64,000 bases of DNA, taken from assembly GCA_025464445.1 (NCBI GenBank), contig JAODLY010000041.1:1-64000 (forward strand), given 5' to 3'. The position numbers and the translations under genes are program-made. Under the pieces are notes generated by a model. It was not told where the DNA came from, made no database searches, and saw only the letters and a list, made by a program, of their open reading frames with translations. Position 1 is the first letter of the stretch; every line of letters starts with the position of its first letter. This document shows positions 44,574-52,474 of the stretch, one piece after another. This DNA comes from Rhodoglobus sp. GTDB lineage: Bacteria; Actinomycetota; Actinomycetes; Actinomycetales; Microbacteriaceae.

Positions 44574-45268
44574 GCGCGAGCCGCGAGCGCGGCCATCGCG
44601 CTCGTGAAGAAGCGCAGTCCGTCCGTTCCGGAGCGCATGGCATCCGGCATGTCCGGTCCGAAGCCCGGCTCGGTCGCATGCTCCGGATGCGGCATCAGGC
44701 CGACGACATTGCCGCGCTCGTTCGAGACTCCCGCGATGTCGTTCATCGAGCCGTTCGGGTTCACGTCCACGTAGCGGAACACCACCTGCCCGTTGCCCTC
44801 GATGCGGGCGATCGTCTCATCATCGGCGACGAAGCGGCCGTCGGCGTTCTTGAGCGGGATGACGATCTCGTCGCCCGTTGCGAACTCGCTCGTCCATGCG
44901 GTTGTGGCGTTCTCCACGCGCAGCTTCTGGTCGCGGCGGATGAACTGCTGGTGGGCGTTGCGGGTATGGGCACCGGGCAGCAGGCGTGCCTCGGCGAGCA
45001 TCTGGAAACCGTTGCAGATGCCCAACACGGGCACCCCGCGGTTCGCCGCGTCGATGACCTCGGCCATTATCGGTGCGTGGCTCGCGATGGCGCCGGCGCG
45101 CAGGTAGTCCCCGTAGCTGAAACCGCCGGGAAGCACGACGGCGTCTACGGCGTGCAGGTCGTGGTCGCCGTGCCAGAGTGCGACCGGCTCAGCACCGGCG
45201 ATGCGGATCGCGCGGGCCGCATCCCGGTCGTCAAGCGAACCGGGGAAGGTGATGACGCCGATGCGCAT
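44570..45268 (-). CDS. purQ: FGAM synthase glutaminase subunit PurQ
   Basis: Class I glutamine amidotransferase that supplies ammonia to PurL. The 232-residue protein has the nucleophile Cys in [10 protein letters not shown] and the His-Glu pair in [10 protein letters not shown]. Its start overlaps the purS stop by one base, so the two are coupled. Confidence 0.96.
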   Translation of the reverse strand: MRIGVITFPGSLDDRDAARAIRIAGAEPVALWHGDHDLHAVDAVVLPGGFSYGDYLRAGAIASHAPIMAEVIDAANRGVPVLGICNGFQMLAEARLLPGAHTRNAHQQFIRRDQKLRVENATTAWTSEFATGDEIVIPLKNADGRFVADDETIARIEGNGQVVFRYVDVNPNGSMNDIAGVSNERGNVVGLMPHPEHATEPGFGPDMPDAMRSGTDGLRFFTSAMAALAARA

Positions 45269-45540
45269 CAGCTGCCCCCGCAGGCTGAGCTTGTCGAAGC
45301 CTCACCGACGAACACCACGTCTTCGATAACCGTGTTGGCGAGCATGTCTTCGGCGAGTTCGCGCACCTCGGCGAGGAGCGCCTCATCCACCGGGCCTTCG
45401 ACGGTGAGCTCGAAGCGCTTGCCGATGCGCACCGCGCTGAACTTGTCTTTGCCGAGCCGCGCGAGGGCACCGACGACTGCCTTGCCCTGCGGGTCGAGGA
45501 TCTCGGCCTTGGGCATGACCTCGACGACGATTGTGGGCAT
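45268..45540 (-). CDS. purS: FGAM synthase subunit PurS
   Basis: Small bridging subunit of the PurSQL complex. The 90-residue protein has the PurS pattern [25 protein letters not shown] and [14 protein letters not shown]. The C terminus ([12 protein letters not shown]) is not typical and is encoded by a REP-like sequence (see 45282-45302). TAGACT at 45547-45552, 6 nt before ATG, gives a leaderless purSQ transcript. Confidence 0.93.
   Translation of the reverse strand: MPTIVVEVMPKAEILDPQGKAVVGALARLGKDKFSAVRIGKRFELTVEGPVDEALLAEVRELAEDMLANTVIEDVVFVGEASTSSACGGS
45282..45302. repeat. REP-like fragment forming the end of purS
   Basis: AGGCT-GAGCTTGTCGA-AGCCT: 5-bp inverted ends around GAGCTTGTCGA. 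Sequences of the TTCGACAAGCTCAGCC type are, from memory, common dispersed intergenic repeats in Microbacteriaceae. Here it codes for the last ~10 residues of PurS. Only this copy is seen in the window. Confidence 0.5.
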
Positions 45541-45549
45541 GCTCCAAGT

Positions 45550-46182
45550 CTACCGAAGGGCGATCAGGTGGTCGGCGTGACGAGCTGTTGCCGCGATGAT
45601 GCGCGCGTTGGCCTCGTCGGGGCCGGTGGCCCAGGCGCGGGCATCCGCAGGGCTCTTGCCGAAACGCATGTGCCGCGCGATGAGCCGCTCCAGCCGGATG
45701 CCGTCGCCGAGTTGCACGAAGTAGGTCGCGTCGAGAAGCGGCGCGACGGCCTCCCACCCGTCGCGCTCGAGCAGCAGGTAGTTGCCCTCGACCACCACCT
45801 TCCGAAATGACGGAGAAATCGTGATCGCGTTGGGCACAGGCTCCTCGATCTCGCGGTTGAAGCCGGGAGCTGTGACCGAATCTCCGTCGTTTCGGAAGGA
45901 GGAGCCGGATGCCCGTAGCGCGCGGAGGGTCGCGACCAACCCGTCGACGTCGAACGTGTCCGGCGCCCCCATGCGCTCGCGGCGGCCGAGGCGGCGCAGT
46001 TCGGCCTGGGGCAGGTGGAAGCCGTCCATGGGCAGCAGCACCGCCGTGGGCCCGAGGTGCGCGACAAGCTGGGCGGCGATCGTCGACTTGCCCGCACCGG
46101 GCGCGCCCGCGATCCCGACGATCGCCCGCTCGCCCTCCGGAAGGGATGCGGCGAGCTCGTCGATGCTGCGGATCGTCGCCAT
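45550..46182 (-). CDS. Uridine kinase-like P-loop nucleoside/sugar kinase
   Basis: A 210-residue P-loop kinase of the uridine kinase/phosphoribulokinase superfamily: Walker A GAPGAGKST, LLPMDGFHLPQAEL (substrate loop), APGFNREIEEPVPNAI, then VVVEGNYLLLERDGW. The substrate is unknown; nucleosides, pantothenate or sugars are possible. Two copies of a palindromic repeat lie in frame and code for SFRNDGD and SPSFRK, on both sides of the conserved FNREIEEP segment. TAGTCT at 46189-46194 is 6 nt before ATG. Confidence 0.85.
   Translation of the reverse strand: MATIRSIDELAASLPEGERAIVGIAGAPGAGKSTIAAQLVAHLGPTAVLLPMDGFHLPQAELRRLGRRERMGAPDTFDVDGLVATLRALRASGSSFRNDGDSVTAPGFNREIEEPVPNAITISPSFRKVVVEGNYLLLERDGWEAVAPLLDATYFVQLGDGIRLERLIARHMRFGKSPADARAWATGPDEANARIIAATARHADHLIALR
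45799..45898. repeat. Palindromic dispersed repeat, copy 2 (inside a coding gene)
   Basis: CTTCCGAAATGACGGAG at 45799-45815 is identical to the arm at 15298. The facing arm at 45882-45898 is its reverse complement with one mismatch. The 66-bp interval keeps the kinase reading frame and its conserved residues. Confidence 0.8.
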
Positions 46183-46243
46183 CGCACGAGACTAAGCCCG
46201 CTCGTGGCCACCGGCCGCGTCCCAATATGTGTACGCTGTGAAC

Positions 46244-47458
46244 ATGACGGAGTTCCCCGCGGGCGTGCAGGCGAGGACCGTCCGCGTTCTCGTGGCAGGC
46301 CAGGTGCTCGCCGGACTGGGCCAGGGAGCGACCCTGTCCATCGGTGCTGTGCTCGCCAGCCAGGTGTCCGGTTCAGAGGCGTGGGCCGGTGCCGCCGCGA
46401 CGCTCAGCACACTCGGGTCGGCGGCCGTCGCCATCCCGCTGGCTCGCCTCGCTCAGCGTTTCGGCAGGCGCCCGGCGCTCACCATCGGGGCTCTTACCGC
46501 GGCGATCGGTTCGATAGTCACGCTCGTGGCCACCGGCCTCGGCTGGTTCCCGCTGCTGCTCGCCGGGTTCGCGCTGCTCGGCGTCGGCGCCGCCGTCGGC
46601 CTGCAGGCGCGCTTCGCCGCGACGGATGTCGCCGAGCCCTCCCGTCGCGGCCGTGACCTGTCGATCGTGGTCTGGTCCACCACCGTGGGCGCCATCGTCG
46701 GGCCAAACCTGTTCGAGCCGGGGGTGGCGCTCGCGGACCTGTTCCACCTCCCGGCCCTCACGGGCTCCTTCGTGATCGCGGTCGCGGCACAGCTGCTCGC
46801 GGCCGCCGTCTACCTCGTCGCGCTCAGGCCAGACCCGCTCACTGTCAGCCGCAGCATGCCGGTGCTGCCGCCGCCCGTCGCGGAGCCGGGCACCGTGAGC
46901 AGGCAGTCGACCCTCGTCTTCGCGATCGCGGCGCTCGCGATAAGCCATGTGGTGATGGTGTCCGTCATGTCGATGACACCGGTACACCTCATCGCCCAGG
47001 GCGCGAGCCTGACGATCGTCGGTTTCACGATAAGCCTGCACGTCGCCGGCATGTTCGGGCTGTCACCCCTCTTCGGCTGGGCGAGTGACAGGCTCGGCCG
47101 CATCGCGACGATCCTCATGGGGCAGCTGCTGTTCGTCGTCGCGATCCTCGTGCTCGCCCTCGGCGGCGGCAACAACGCCGCCGTGACCGTCGGCCTGGTG
47201 CTGCTCGGCCTGGGCTGGAGCGCGTCGACGATCGGGGCATCCGCGCTCGTCTCAGACCTCGTCACCGGCGCCGCACGGGTGCGGATGCAGGGGCGCAGCG
47301 ACATGATCATGAACTTCGCTGGGGCAGGAGGCGGCGCCCTCGCGGGGCCGGTACTTGCGCTTGTCGGCTATGCGGGGCTGGCCTGGGCGGTCGGGGTGCT
47401 CGTGATCGGCGTCATCCTCGCGGCGAGCCTTGTCGGTCGGCGGCTGCGAGTGGCGTGA
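46244..47458 (+). CDS. MFS transporter
   Basis: A ~404-residue major facilitator protein with about twelve helices and the A-motif-like loops RLAQRFGRRPAL and GWASDRLGRIATI. Drug or metabolite export is likely but unspecified. ATG at 46244 is preferred to the GTG at 46229, as TACGCT at 46232-46237 is a -10 box 6 nt before it. Its last 47 nt overlap the converging SGNH hydrolase gene. Confidence 0.88.
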   Translation: MTEFPAGVQARTVRVLVAGQVLAGLGQGATLSIGAVLASQVSGSEAWAGAAATLSTLGSAAVAIPLARLAQRFGRRPALTIGALTAAIGSIVTLVATGLGWFPLLLAGFALLGVGAAVGLQARFAATDVAEPSRRGRDLSIVVWSTTVGAIVGPNLFEPGVALADLFHLPALTGSFVIAVAAQLLAAAVYLVALRPDPLTVSRSMPVLPPPVAEPGTVSRQSTLVFAIAALAISHVVMVSVMSMTPVHLIAQGASLTIVGFTISLHVAGMFGLSPLFGWASDRLGRIATILMGQLLFVVAILVLALGGGNNAAVTVGLVLLGLGWSASTIGASALVSDLVTGAARVRMQGRSDMIMNFAGAGGGALAGPVLALVGYAGLAWAVGVLVIGVILAASLVGRRLRVA

Positions 47459-48185
47459 GCAGCCCGTTGGCCTGCGCGTCATCGAGGGCGAATTTCGCCC
47501 AGTCGCGATAGCCCGACTCGCTCGGGTGGAACAGGTCGCTCGCGAAGAACCCGTCCGTGTATTTCGGCGGGGGTGGCGACATGTGCACCCGCTCGAAAGC
47601 GGAGACCGTCGCGCGCGCGGCATCCTCGAGGCTCGTCGAGTGCAGGTAGAGGTTCCAGCGCAGCGGGTTGGGCAGCAGCACGAACTGCGAGAAGCCCGGC
47701 AGTGACGACACCAGGATCGTCGAGGCCGGGCTCGCCGCCCGCAGCCGAGTGATGATCCTGCGGATGTCGTGCACGAATCCACCCCGCGAGCGCAACGCCA
47801 GGGCGTCGTTCGCCCCCACGCTCAGGAACACCAGGTCGGCGGCAGCCCCGGTGGCGGTGTCGAGGTAACGCTCCACCAGGTCGCGCGACGTGGCGCCGTT
47901 CTCCCCCACCGCCCTCCACTCGACGCCGCGGCCCAGGCGCGCATGCAGTTCCCGGCCGAGGTTGCCCGGCAGCGCGGCATCCTGGGTTGTGGCCCCCACC
48001 CCTGCGGCCGTGGAGTCCCCGAGCACGAGGAGGTGCAGGGGGTCTGCGCCCGCGACGGATCCCGACCAGGGCTGCGCGGCATCCGGAAGTCTCGGGGTGT
48101 CGCGCCGCAGCCGGCGGCCCTGCACGATGAGCACCGGCGAGGTGGGCAGCATTGCGAGGCGACTCAGGCGGCGCGCAGCACTCAT
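47412..48185 (-). CDS. SGNH/GDSL-family hydrolase
   Basis: A 257-residue esterase/lipase-type protein. Block I has the nucleophile Ser in VLGDSTAAG, block III is VGANDAL and block V has Asp and His in SDLFHPSESGY. The N terminus (AARRLSRLAMLPTSPVL) may be a membrane anchor rather than a cleaved signal. ATG at 48185 is supported by TACAGT at 48192-48197, 6 nt upstream, and overlaps the MFS stop by 4 nt. Confidence 0.86.
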   Translation of the reverse strand: MSAARRLSRLAMLPTSPVLIVQGRRLRRDTPRLPDAAQPWSGSVAGADPLHLLVLGDSTAAGVGATTQDAALPGNLGRELHARLGRGVEWRAVGENGATSRDLVERYLDTATGAAADLVFLSVGANDALALRSRGGFVHDIRRIITRLRAASPASTILVSSLPGFSQFVLLPNPLRWNLYLHSTSLEDAARATVSAFERVHMSPPPPKYTDGFFASDLFHPSESGYRDWAKFALDDAQANGLLTPLAAADRQGSPRG

Positions 48186-49387
48186 GGTTCGACTGTAGGC
48201 CGCCGGAGGGCGACCGAGAGCAGCACCGCGGCCGCCGCGATGACTACCCCGAGGATCGCCCAGGCCGGCAGGCCGAATGCGATCACGAGAGGCAGCAGGG
48301 CCGCCGGGCCGACGATGCGGGCCAGGGTCGTCGCCGTCGAGAACACCGCCTGGAATTCGCCCTGCCGACCGACGGGGCTGAGCCGGGTGAGCTGGAACCA
48401 CGACGCCGCGCCCGCGCAGACCTCCGTCACGGTGATGAGCACGACCCCGACGATCGTGGCGACAGTCGCCCCCATGGCGCCCAGAGTCGGAGCGACGCCG
48501 AGCACGACGCAGGCCGCCACCGCAGACCCGCCCGCGACCAGCACCGACAGCCGCGCCCGAGAGGCCGTGTTCACCCAGGTCGCCCAGCGCAGTTGGGTCG
48601 CGACAACGATGAGCATGTTCATCACGAGTGCGGCCGCGGGGAGCCACTCCGGGGCGGCGGTCTTCGTGACGACCCAGATCGGCACCAGCACGCTCAGGAT
48701 CGGCATCGCGAACTGCAGCATCGCCGCGAGCGCGGTGAGGGCGAGCAGCCTGCGGTCGCGCCAGGCCGCGGACTCGGCGGGAGGCAGGCCGGCGAGCGCC
48801 GCCTTCGATGACGCATGCAGCGTGAGGTAGCCGATGCCGGTGAGCACGCAGATCACGGCGTTCACGATGAACGTGCCGACGAACACGTCGTGCAGTTGCA
48901 GCGCGATGGCGACGGCTCCCCAGGCCGCGCCCAGGCCCATACCGATGTTCAGCAGCGTGTGCAGGATGGCGCGCAGCCGCACCCGCCCGCCGAGTGGAAC
49001 CTGGGATGCCGCGAGCGCCTGCCGCACGGGCATGAGGCTCGCCTGGGCGATCCCCCAGCACAGCGCGCCGACCACATACACGGCCGGGGATTGCGCGATC
49101 GAGAACAGCACCATCGCGGTGGCGGCCACGGCGCTGAGCAGCGCGGCCATGCGCGCCAGGCCGATGCGATCGGCGAGGATGCCGTGCGGCACGGAGAGCA
49201 GCAGCCCGGCGAGCGCGCCACCGCCGAGGGCTGGGCCGACAACGCCTTCGCCGAATCCGCTGATGACGGCGAAGTAGAGGGTCGCCGTGGTGAGCACGGC
49301 ACCATCGCCGAGCGCGGTGGAGAGCTGGGCGATGTAGACGCGGCGCAATAACGGCCGGGTCTTTTCCAAAGGGGGCGCGGCATCCAC
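48182..49387 (-). CDS. MFS transporter
   Basis: A 401-residue permease with about twelve helices. A loop with ADRIGLARMAAL near the second helix fits the MFS A motif. GTG at 49387 is chosen as a TAGCCT box at 49395-49400 lies 7 nt before it; the open frame continues to 50353 only as an antisense shadow of the serine hydrolase gene. It forms an operon with the SGNH hydrolase downstream. Confidence 0.85.
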   Translation of the reverse strand: MDAAPPLEKTRPLLRRVYIAQLSTALGDGAVLTTATLYFAVISGFGEGVVGPALGGGALAGLLLSVPHGILADRIGLARMAALLSAVAATAMVLFSIAQSPAVYVVGALCWGIAQASLMPVRQALAASQVPLGGRVRLRAILHTLLNIGMGLGAAWGAVAIALQLHDVFVGTFIVNAVICVLTGIGYLTLHASSKAALAGLPPAESAAWRDRRLLALTALAAMLQFAMPILSVLVPIWVVTKTAAPEWLPAAALVMNMLIVVATQLRWATWVNTASRARLSVLVAGGSAVAACVVLGVAPTLGAMGATVATIVGVVLITVTEVCAGAASWFQLTRLSPVGRQGEFQAVFSTATTLARIVGPAALLPLVIAFGLPAWAILGVVIAAAAVLLSVALRRPTVEP

Positions 49388-49435
49388 GTCGATCAGGCTA
49401 GCGGCAGCCGGCGACCCCGTCGGTAGGCTCGTGCC

Positions 49436-50449
49436 ATGGATATCGACGGCCTCGACGCCTTCATCGCCGACCAGGAGTTCTCCGGCGCCGTGCTCATCAA
49501 GCACGGGCCGGCGACGGTCTTCGAGTCGGCGAGCGGTCTCGCGACCAGGCGCTGGGGCATCCCGAACACCATCGAGACGCGGTTCGACACGGCCTCGATC
49601 ACGAAGCTGTTCACGAGCGTGGCGGTGCTGCAGCAGGTCGGTCGCGGAAACCTCGATCTCGAAACAAGCATCCACCACTACGTCGACCTCGAGGGCACAA
49701 CCATCGGCACCGATGTGACCCTGTTGCACCTGCTCACCCACACGAGCGGCATCGCGGACGACGCCGACGAAGAGGCCGGCGAGCACTACGAGGACCTCTT
49801 CGTCGACACCCCCAACTACTCGCTCATCGAGACGAAGGACTACCTGCCGCAGTTCGCGTTCAAGGAGCCACTCAACGCCCCGGGCGTCGAGTGCCGCTAC
49901 AACAACGTCGGCTACATCCTCGCCGGGCTCGCCCTCGAAAAGGTCACCGGCATGCCCTACCGCCAGTACGTCTTCGACGAGGTCTTCACGAAGGCCGGCA
50001 TGAACGACTCGGGCTTCTACGACCGCAGGGACGAAGCCCCCCGCATCGCCGAAGGCTGGGACCGGGATGACGCTGGCACCTGGTTCTCGAACATCTACAG
50101 TTACCCGCCCATCGGCAGCCCTGCCGACGGTGCCCACGTGACGGCGCCCGACCTCATCCGCTTCCTGCAGGCGGTGCGCGGCGGAGAGCTGCTCGACGCC
50201 GAGTACACCGAGGAGTTCTTCGTGCCGCAGGTCGAGCACGACGAGGAGACGATGTACGGCCTGGGTCTCGAGTTCGACATGAACGAGGACGGCACGGTGC
50301 GCTCGTACTCGAAGGACGGCCTCAACGTCGGCGCGTCCGGGATCGTGCGGCACTATCTCGACGATTCACTCGATGTGGTCGTGCTCTCGAACAACATCGA
50401 TGGGGCGTGGCCTGTGGTGCGGGAGATTGATGAGCGGTTGGGGGGTTAG
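49436..50449 (+). CDS. Beta-lactamase-like serine hydrolase (class C/PBP fold)
   Basis: A 337-residue serine hydrolase with SxxK (SITK in FDTASITKLF) and the YxN-type motif in RYNNVGY. There is no signal peptide, so it is probably a cytosolic esterase or peptidase rather than a beta-lactamase. TAGGCT at 49424-49429 is 6 nt before ATG. A second, secreted member lies at 52475. Confidence 0.88.
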   Translation: MDIDGLDAFIADQEFSGAVLIKHGPATVFESASGLATRRWGIPNTIETRFDTASITKLFTSVAVLQQVGRGNLDLETSIHHYVDLEGTTIGTDVTLLHLLTHTSGIADDADEEAGEHYEDLFVDTPNYSLIETKDYLPQFAFKEPLNAPGVECRYNNVGYILAGLALEKVTGMPYRQYVFDEVFTKAGMNDSGFYDRRDEAPRIAEGWDRDDAGTWFSNIYSYPPIGSPADGAHVTAPDLIRFLQAVRGGELLDAEYTEEFFVPQVEHDEETMYGLGLEFDMNEDGTVRSYSKDGLNVGASGIVRHYLDDSLDVVVLSNNIDGAWPVVREIDERLGG

Positions 50450-50503
50450 CGGCTTAAGCCACCTGCGGGCACCAATCCGCCTCGCGATTCGGTCTTGACG
50501 GAT

Positions 50504-50537
50504 CACTTGTTTTTTGCAAGTGTTGACGTCGTCAACA
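50504..50537. promoter_or_regulatory. Overlapping inverted repeats upstream of the VOC/HxlR operon
   Basis: CACTTG (50504-50509) and CAAGTG (50517-50522) flank a T6G spacer. TGTTGAC-GTC-GTCAACA (50521-50537) follows and overlaps it by two bases. TTGACG at 50494-50499 could be a -35 box. HxlR proteins usually bind such palindromes by their own or neighbouring gene, so this is a good operator candidate. Confidence 0.55.
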
Positions 50538-50564
50538 TGCCCAAGTCCTGAGAGGGAGACCCCA

Positions 50565-50999
50565 ATGCCCCAGATGTTCGTAAACCTGCCCGTGACCGAC
50601 CTCGACCGCGCCAAGGCGTTCTACGAGGCGATCGGCTTCACGATCAACCCCGCCTTCACCGACCACAACGCGGCCTGCGTCGTCGTTGAGGAGGACCACA
50701 GCTACTTCATGATCCTGGTGCGCGAGTTCTTCCAGACCTTCACCGACCTGCCGATCGGCGATCCGGCAGTCAATCCCTCGGTGGCGACAGCGATCTTCCT
50801 CGACAGCCGGGATGCCGTAGACAAGACCGTCACCGATGGGCTTGCCGCGGGCGGCTCGGAGCCGCATCCGGCCTCGGACTACGGCTTCATGTACCAGCGC
50901 CAGCTCACCGACCCCGACGGCAATTTCCTCGAGTTCGGCTGGATGGACCCGGTCGCCGCTGCGCAGGGCCCCGAGGCCTTCGCGAACCAGCAGGGCTAG
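50565..50999 (+). CDS. VOC-family (glyoxalase/extradiol dioxygenase-like) protein
   Basis: A 144-residue protein starting PQMFVNLPVTDLDRAKAFYEAIGF and ending with the second half-motif DPDGNFLEFGWMD. It fits the vicinal oxygen chelate fold, as in glyoxalase-like or antibiotic-resistance proteins; metal ligands cannot be fixed with certainty. GAGGGAG is the ribosome binding site. It lies 2 nt before the HxlR gene, which probably regulates it. Confidence 0.88.
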   Translation: MPQMFVNLPVTDLDRAKAFYEAIGFTINPAFTDHNAACVVVEEDHSYFMILVREFFQTFTDLPIGDPAVNPSVATAIFLDSRDAVDKTVTDGLAAGGSEPHPASDYGFMYQRQLTDPDGNFLEFGWMDPVAAAQGPEAFANQQG

Positions 51000-51001
51000 T
51001 C

Positions 51002-51643
51002 GTGGCTGCCCGCGACTACGGGCAGTTCGGCGGCATCACGCGGGCCCTCGAGTTGGTCGGCGAGCGGTGGGCGCTGCTCATCGTTCGCGACCTGCTCGTG
51101 GGGCCACGCCGCTACGGTGAGCTCGCCGGGGGGCTTCCCCGGATCCCGAGCAACATCCTCGCGACGCGGCTCAAGGAGCTGCAGGCGGCCGGCGTCATCC
51201 GCCGGGTGCCGCACTCCCGTGTGATCGTCTACGAACTGACCCCCTACGGCCGCGAGCTCGAGCCCGCCGTGCTCGCGCTCGGTGCCTGGGGTTTTAAGGC
51301 GCTCGACGAACCGCGCGAGGAGCAGGTCATCACCCCTGACTCGATGACGATGGATCTCCGCACCGCTTTCCGCGCGAACGTCGCGGCGGAGCTGCCAGCG
51401 ACCTCGTATTCCGCGCGAGTGGATTCCGCGGAGCTGCTGATCCGGGTTGACGGCTCCTCGCTGGAAGTGTCGCGCGGGGATGGACCGGTCGACCTTGCCT
51501 TCGCAGCAGGCCCGGGCATCCACCGGCTCATCTCGGGTGAGCTCGCCCCGGATCGCGCGATCGCGACCGGCGTGGTCGAGGTGCTGCGCGGTCGCGGCGA
51601 CCTTCTCGCTCGCTTCGCGAACACGTTCCACCTGGCCGCCTGA
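51002..51643 (+). CDS. HxlR-family transcriptional regulator with C-terminal extension
   Basis: A 213-residue regulator. The first ~100 residues are the HxlR winged helix (ALELVGERWALLIVRDLL, IPSNILATRLKELQAAGVI). The remaining ~110 residues form a small alpha/beta domain resembling an SCP2-type sterol-carrier fold, often seen in longer HxlR proteins. GTG at 51002 is 2 nt after the VOC gene, so both are cotranscribed and probably autoregulated. Confidence 0.88.
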   Translation: MAARDYGQFGGITRALELVGERWALLIVRDLLVGPRRYGELAGGLPRIPSNILATRLKELQAAGVIRRVPHSRVIVYELTPYGRELEPAVLALGAWGFKALDEPREEQVITPDSMTMDLRTAFRANVAAELPATSYSARVDSAELLIRVDGSSLEVSRGDGPVDLAFAAGPGIHRLISGELAPDRAIATGVVEVLRGRGDLLARFANTFHLAA

Positions 51644-51736
51644 GGGCGGTCAGCGTCCGCACGCGCCCGCCGCCAAGGGCCACTGTGCCGGAATTGGCCG
51701 CAGCGCTCCGCGGCATCGTTGCGTTTGACTGGCCCT

Positions 51737-52444
51737 ATGAGGGTGCGAGTCGCGTACGTCGAAGAGCCGCCGTTCTATTGGACCGGCGCCGGCGGTTCGG
51801 CTACGGGTGCCGACATCGAGCTGTCCCGCGTAGTTCTCGAGGCGATCGGGGCGACGATCGACTACCAACTGGTCCCGTTCGAGGACCTCCTCACCGGGGT
51901 CGCGGCGGGCCGGTGGGACATGAACGTTCCCATCTTCGTCACGCCGGAACGCGCCGAGCGCGTGGCCTTCAGCATTCCGGTCTGGTCCCTGGGCGACGGT
52001 GTCGTAGTGCGTCGAGGCAACCCGACGGGAGTGACCAGCTACGCCGCGGTGGCGAGCAGTGGGGCCAGGCTCGGCGTCATCCCGGGACAGGTGCAGCGCG
52101 AGGCGGCTCGGGCGGCGGGCATCGATGATCGCCGGATCGTCGAATTCGATAGCCAGCCGGCAGCAGTCGCCGCTCTGCTCGCGGGGGCGATTGACGCGTT
52201 CGCCGCGACCACCGTGGGCAACCGCGCCATCGTGGCTGCGCACCCCGAACTCGAGTCAGTCGACCTCGAGCCCCACGCGGGGGCAAAGCCGCCGGTCGGC
52301 GCGTTCTCCTTCGCCCTGGAGAACCGCACCCTGCGTGAAGCTGTCGATGCGCAACTGGGTGGCTATCTCGGTTCGACCGATCATCGGCGACGTGCGGCCG
52401 CGTACGGTATCTCGGATGCCGAGATCGACGGAGCGCTCGCGTAG
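51737..52444 (+). CDS. Solute-binding protein family 3 domain without signal peptide
   Basis: A 235-residue amino-acid-binding-type (SBP_bac_3) domain: YVEEPPFYWTG, GADIELSRVVLEAIG, then GVIPGQVQREAA and FDSQPAAVAALLAGAIDAF. There is no signal peptide or lipobox, and no ABC permease or ATPase gene nearby. It might be a cytoplasmic ligand sensor, or the start could be wrong. ATG 51737 is preferred over the GTG at 51719, as MRVRVAYVEEPP is the conserved start. Confidence 0.8.
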   Translation: MRVRVAYVEEPPFYWTGAGGSATGADIELSRVVLEAIGATIDYQLVPFEDLLTGVAAGRWDMNVPIFVTPERAERVAFSIPVWSLGDGVVVRRGNPTGVTSYAAVASSGARLGVIPGQVQREAARAAGIDDRRIVEFDSQPAAVAALLAGAIDAFAATTVGNRAIVAAHPELESVDLEPHAGAKPPVGAFSFALENRTLREAVDAQLGGYLGSTDHRRRAAAYGISDAEIDGALA

Positions 52445-52474
52445 CTCGAAGCCCTCGCGGACTAGCCTTGCACC

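Noticed and set aside
46229-46243. GTG at 46229 as the start of the MFS transporter
   Set aside because: It would place the TACGCT -10 box inside the coding region; ATG at 46244 has the standard distance.
48182-50353. A 723-codon frame that would fuse extra sequence to the MFS transporter
   Set aside because: The N-terminal ~320 codons are antisense to the serine hydrolase gene at 49436-50449; the real start with a -10 box is at 49387.
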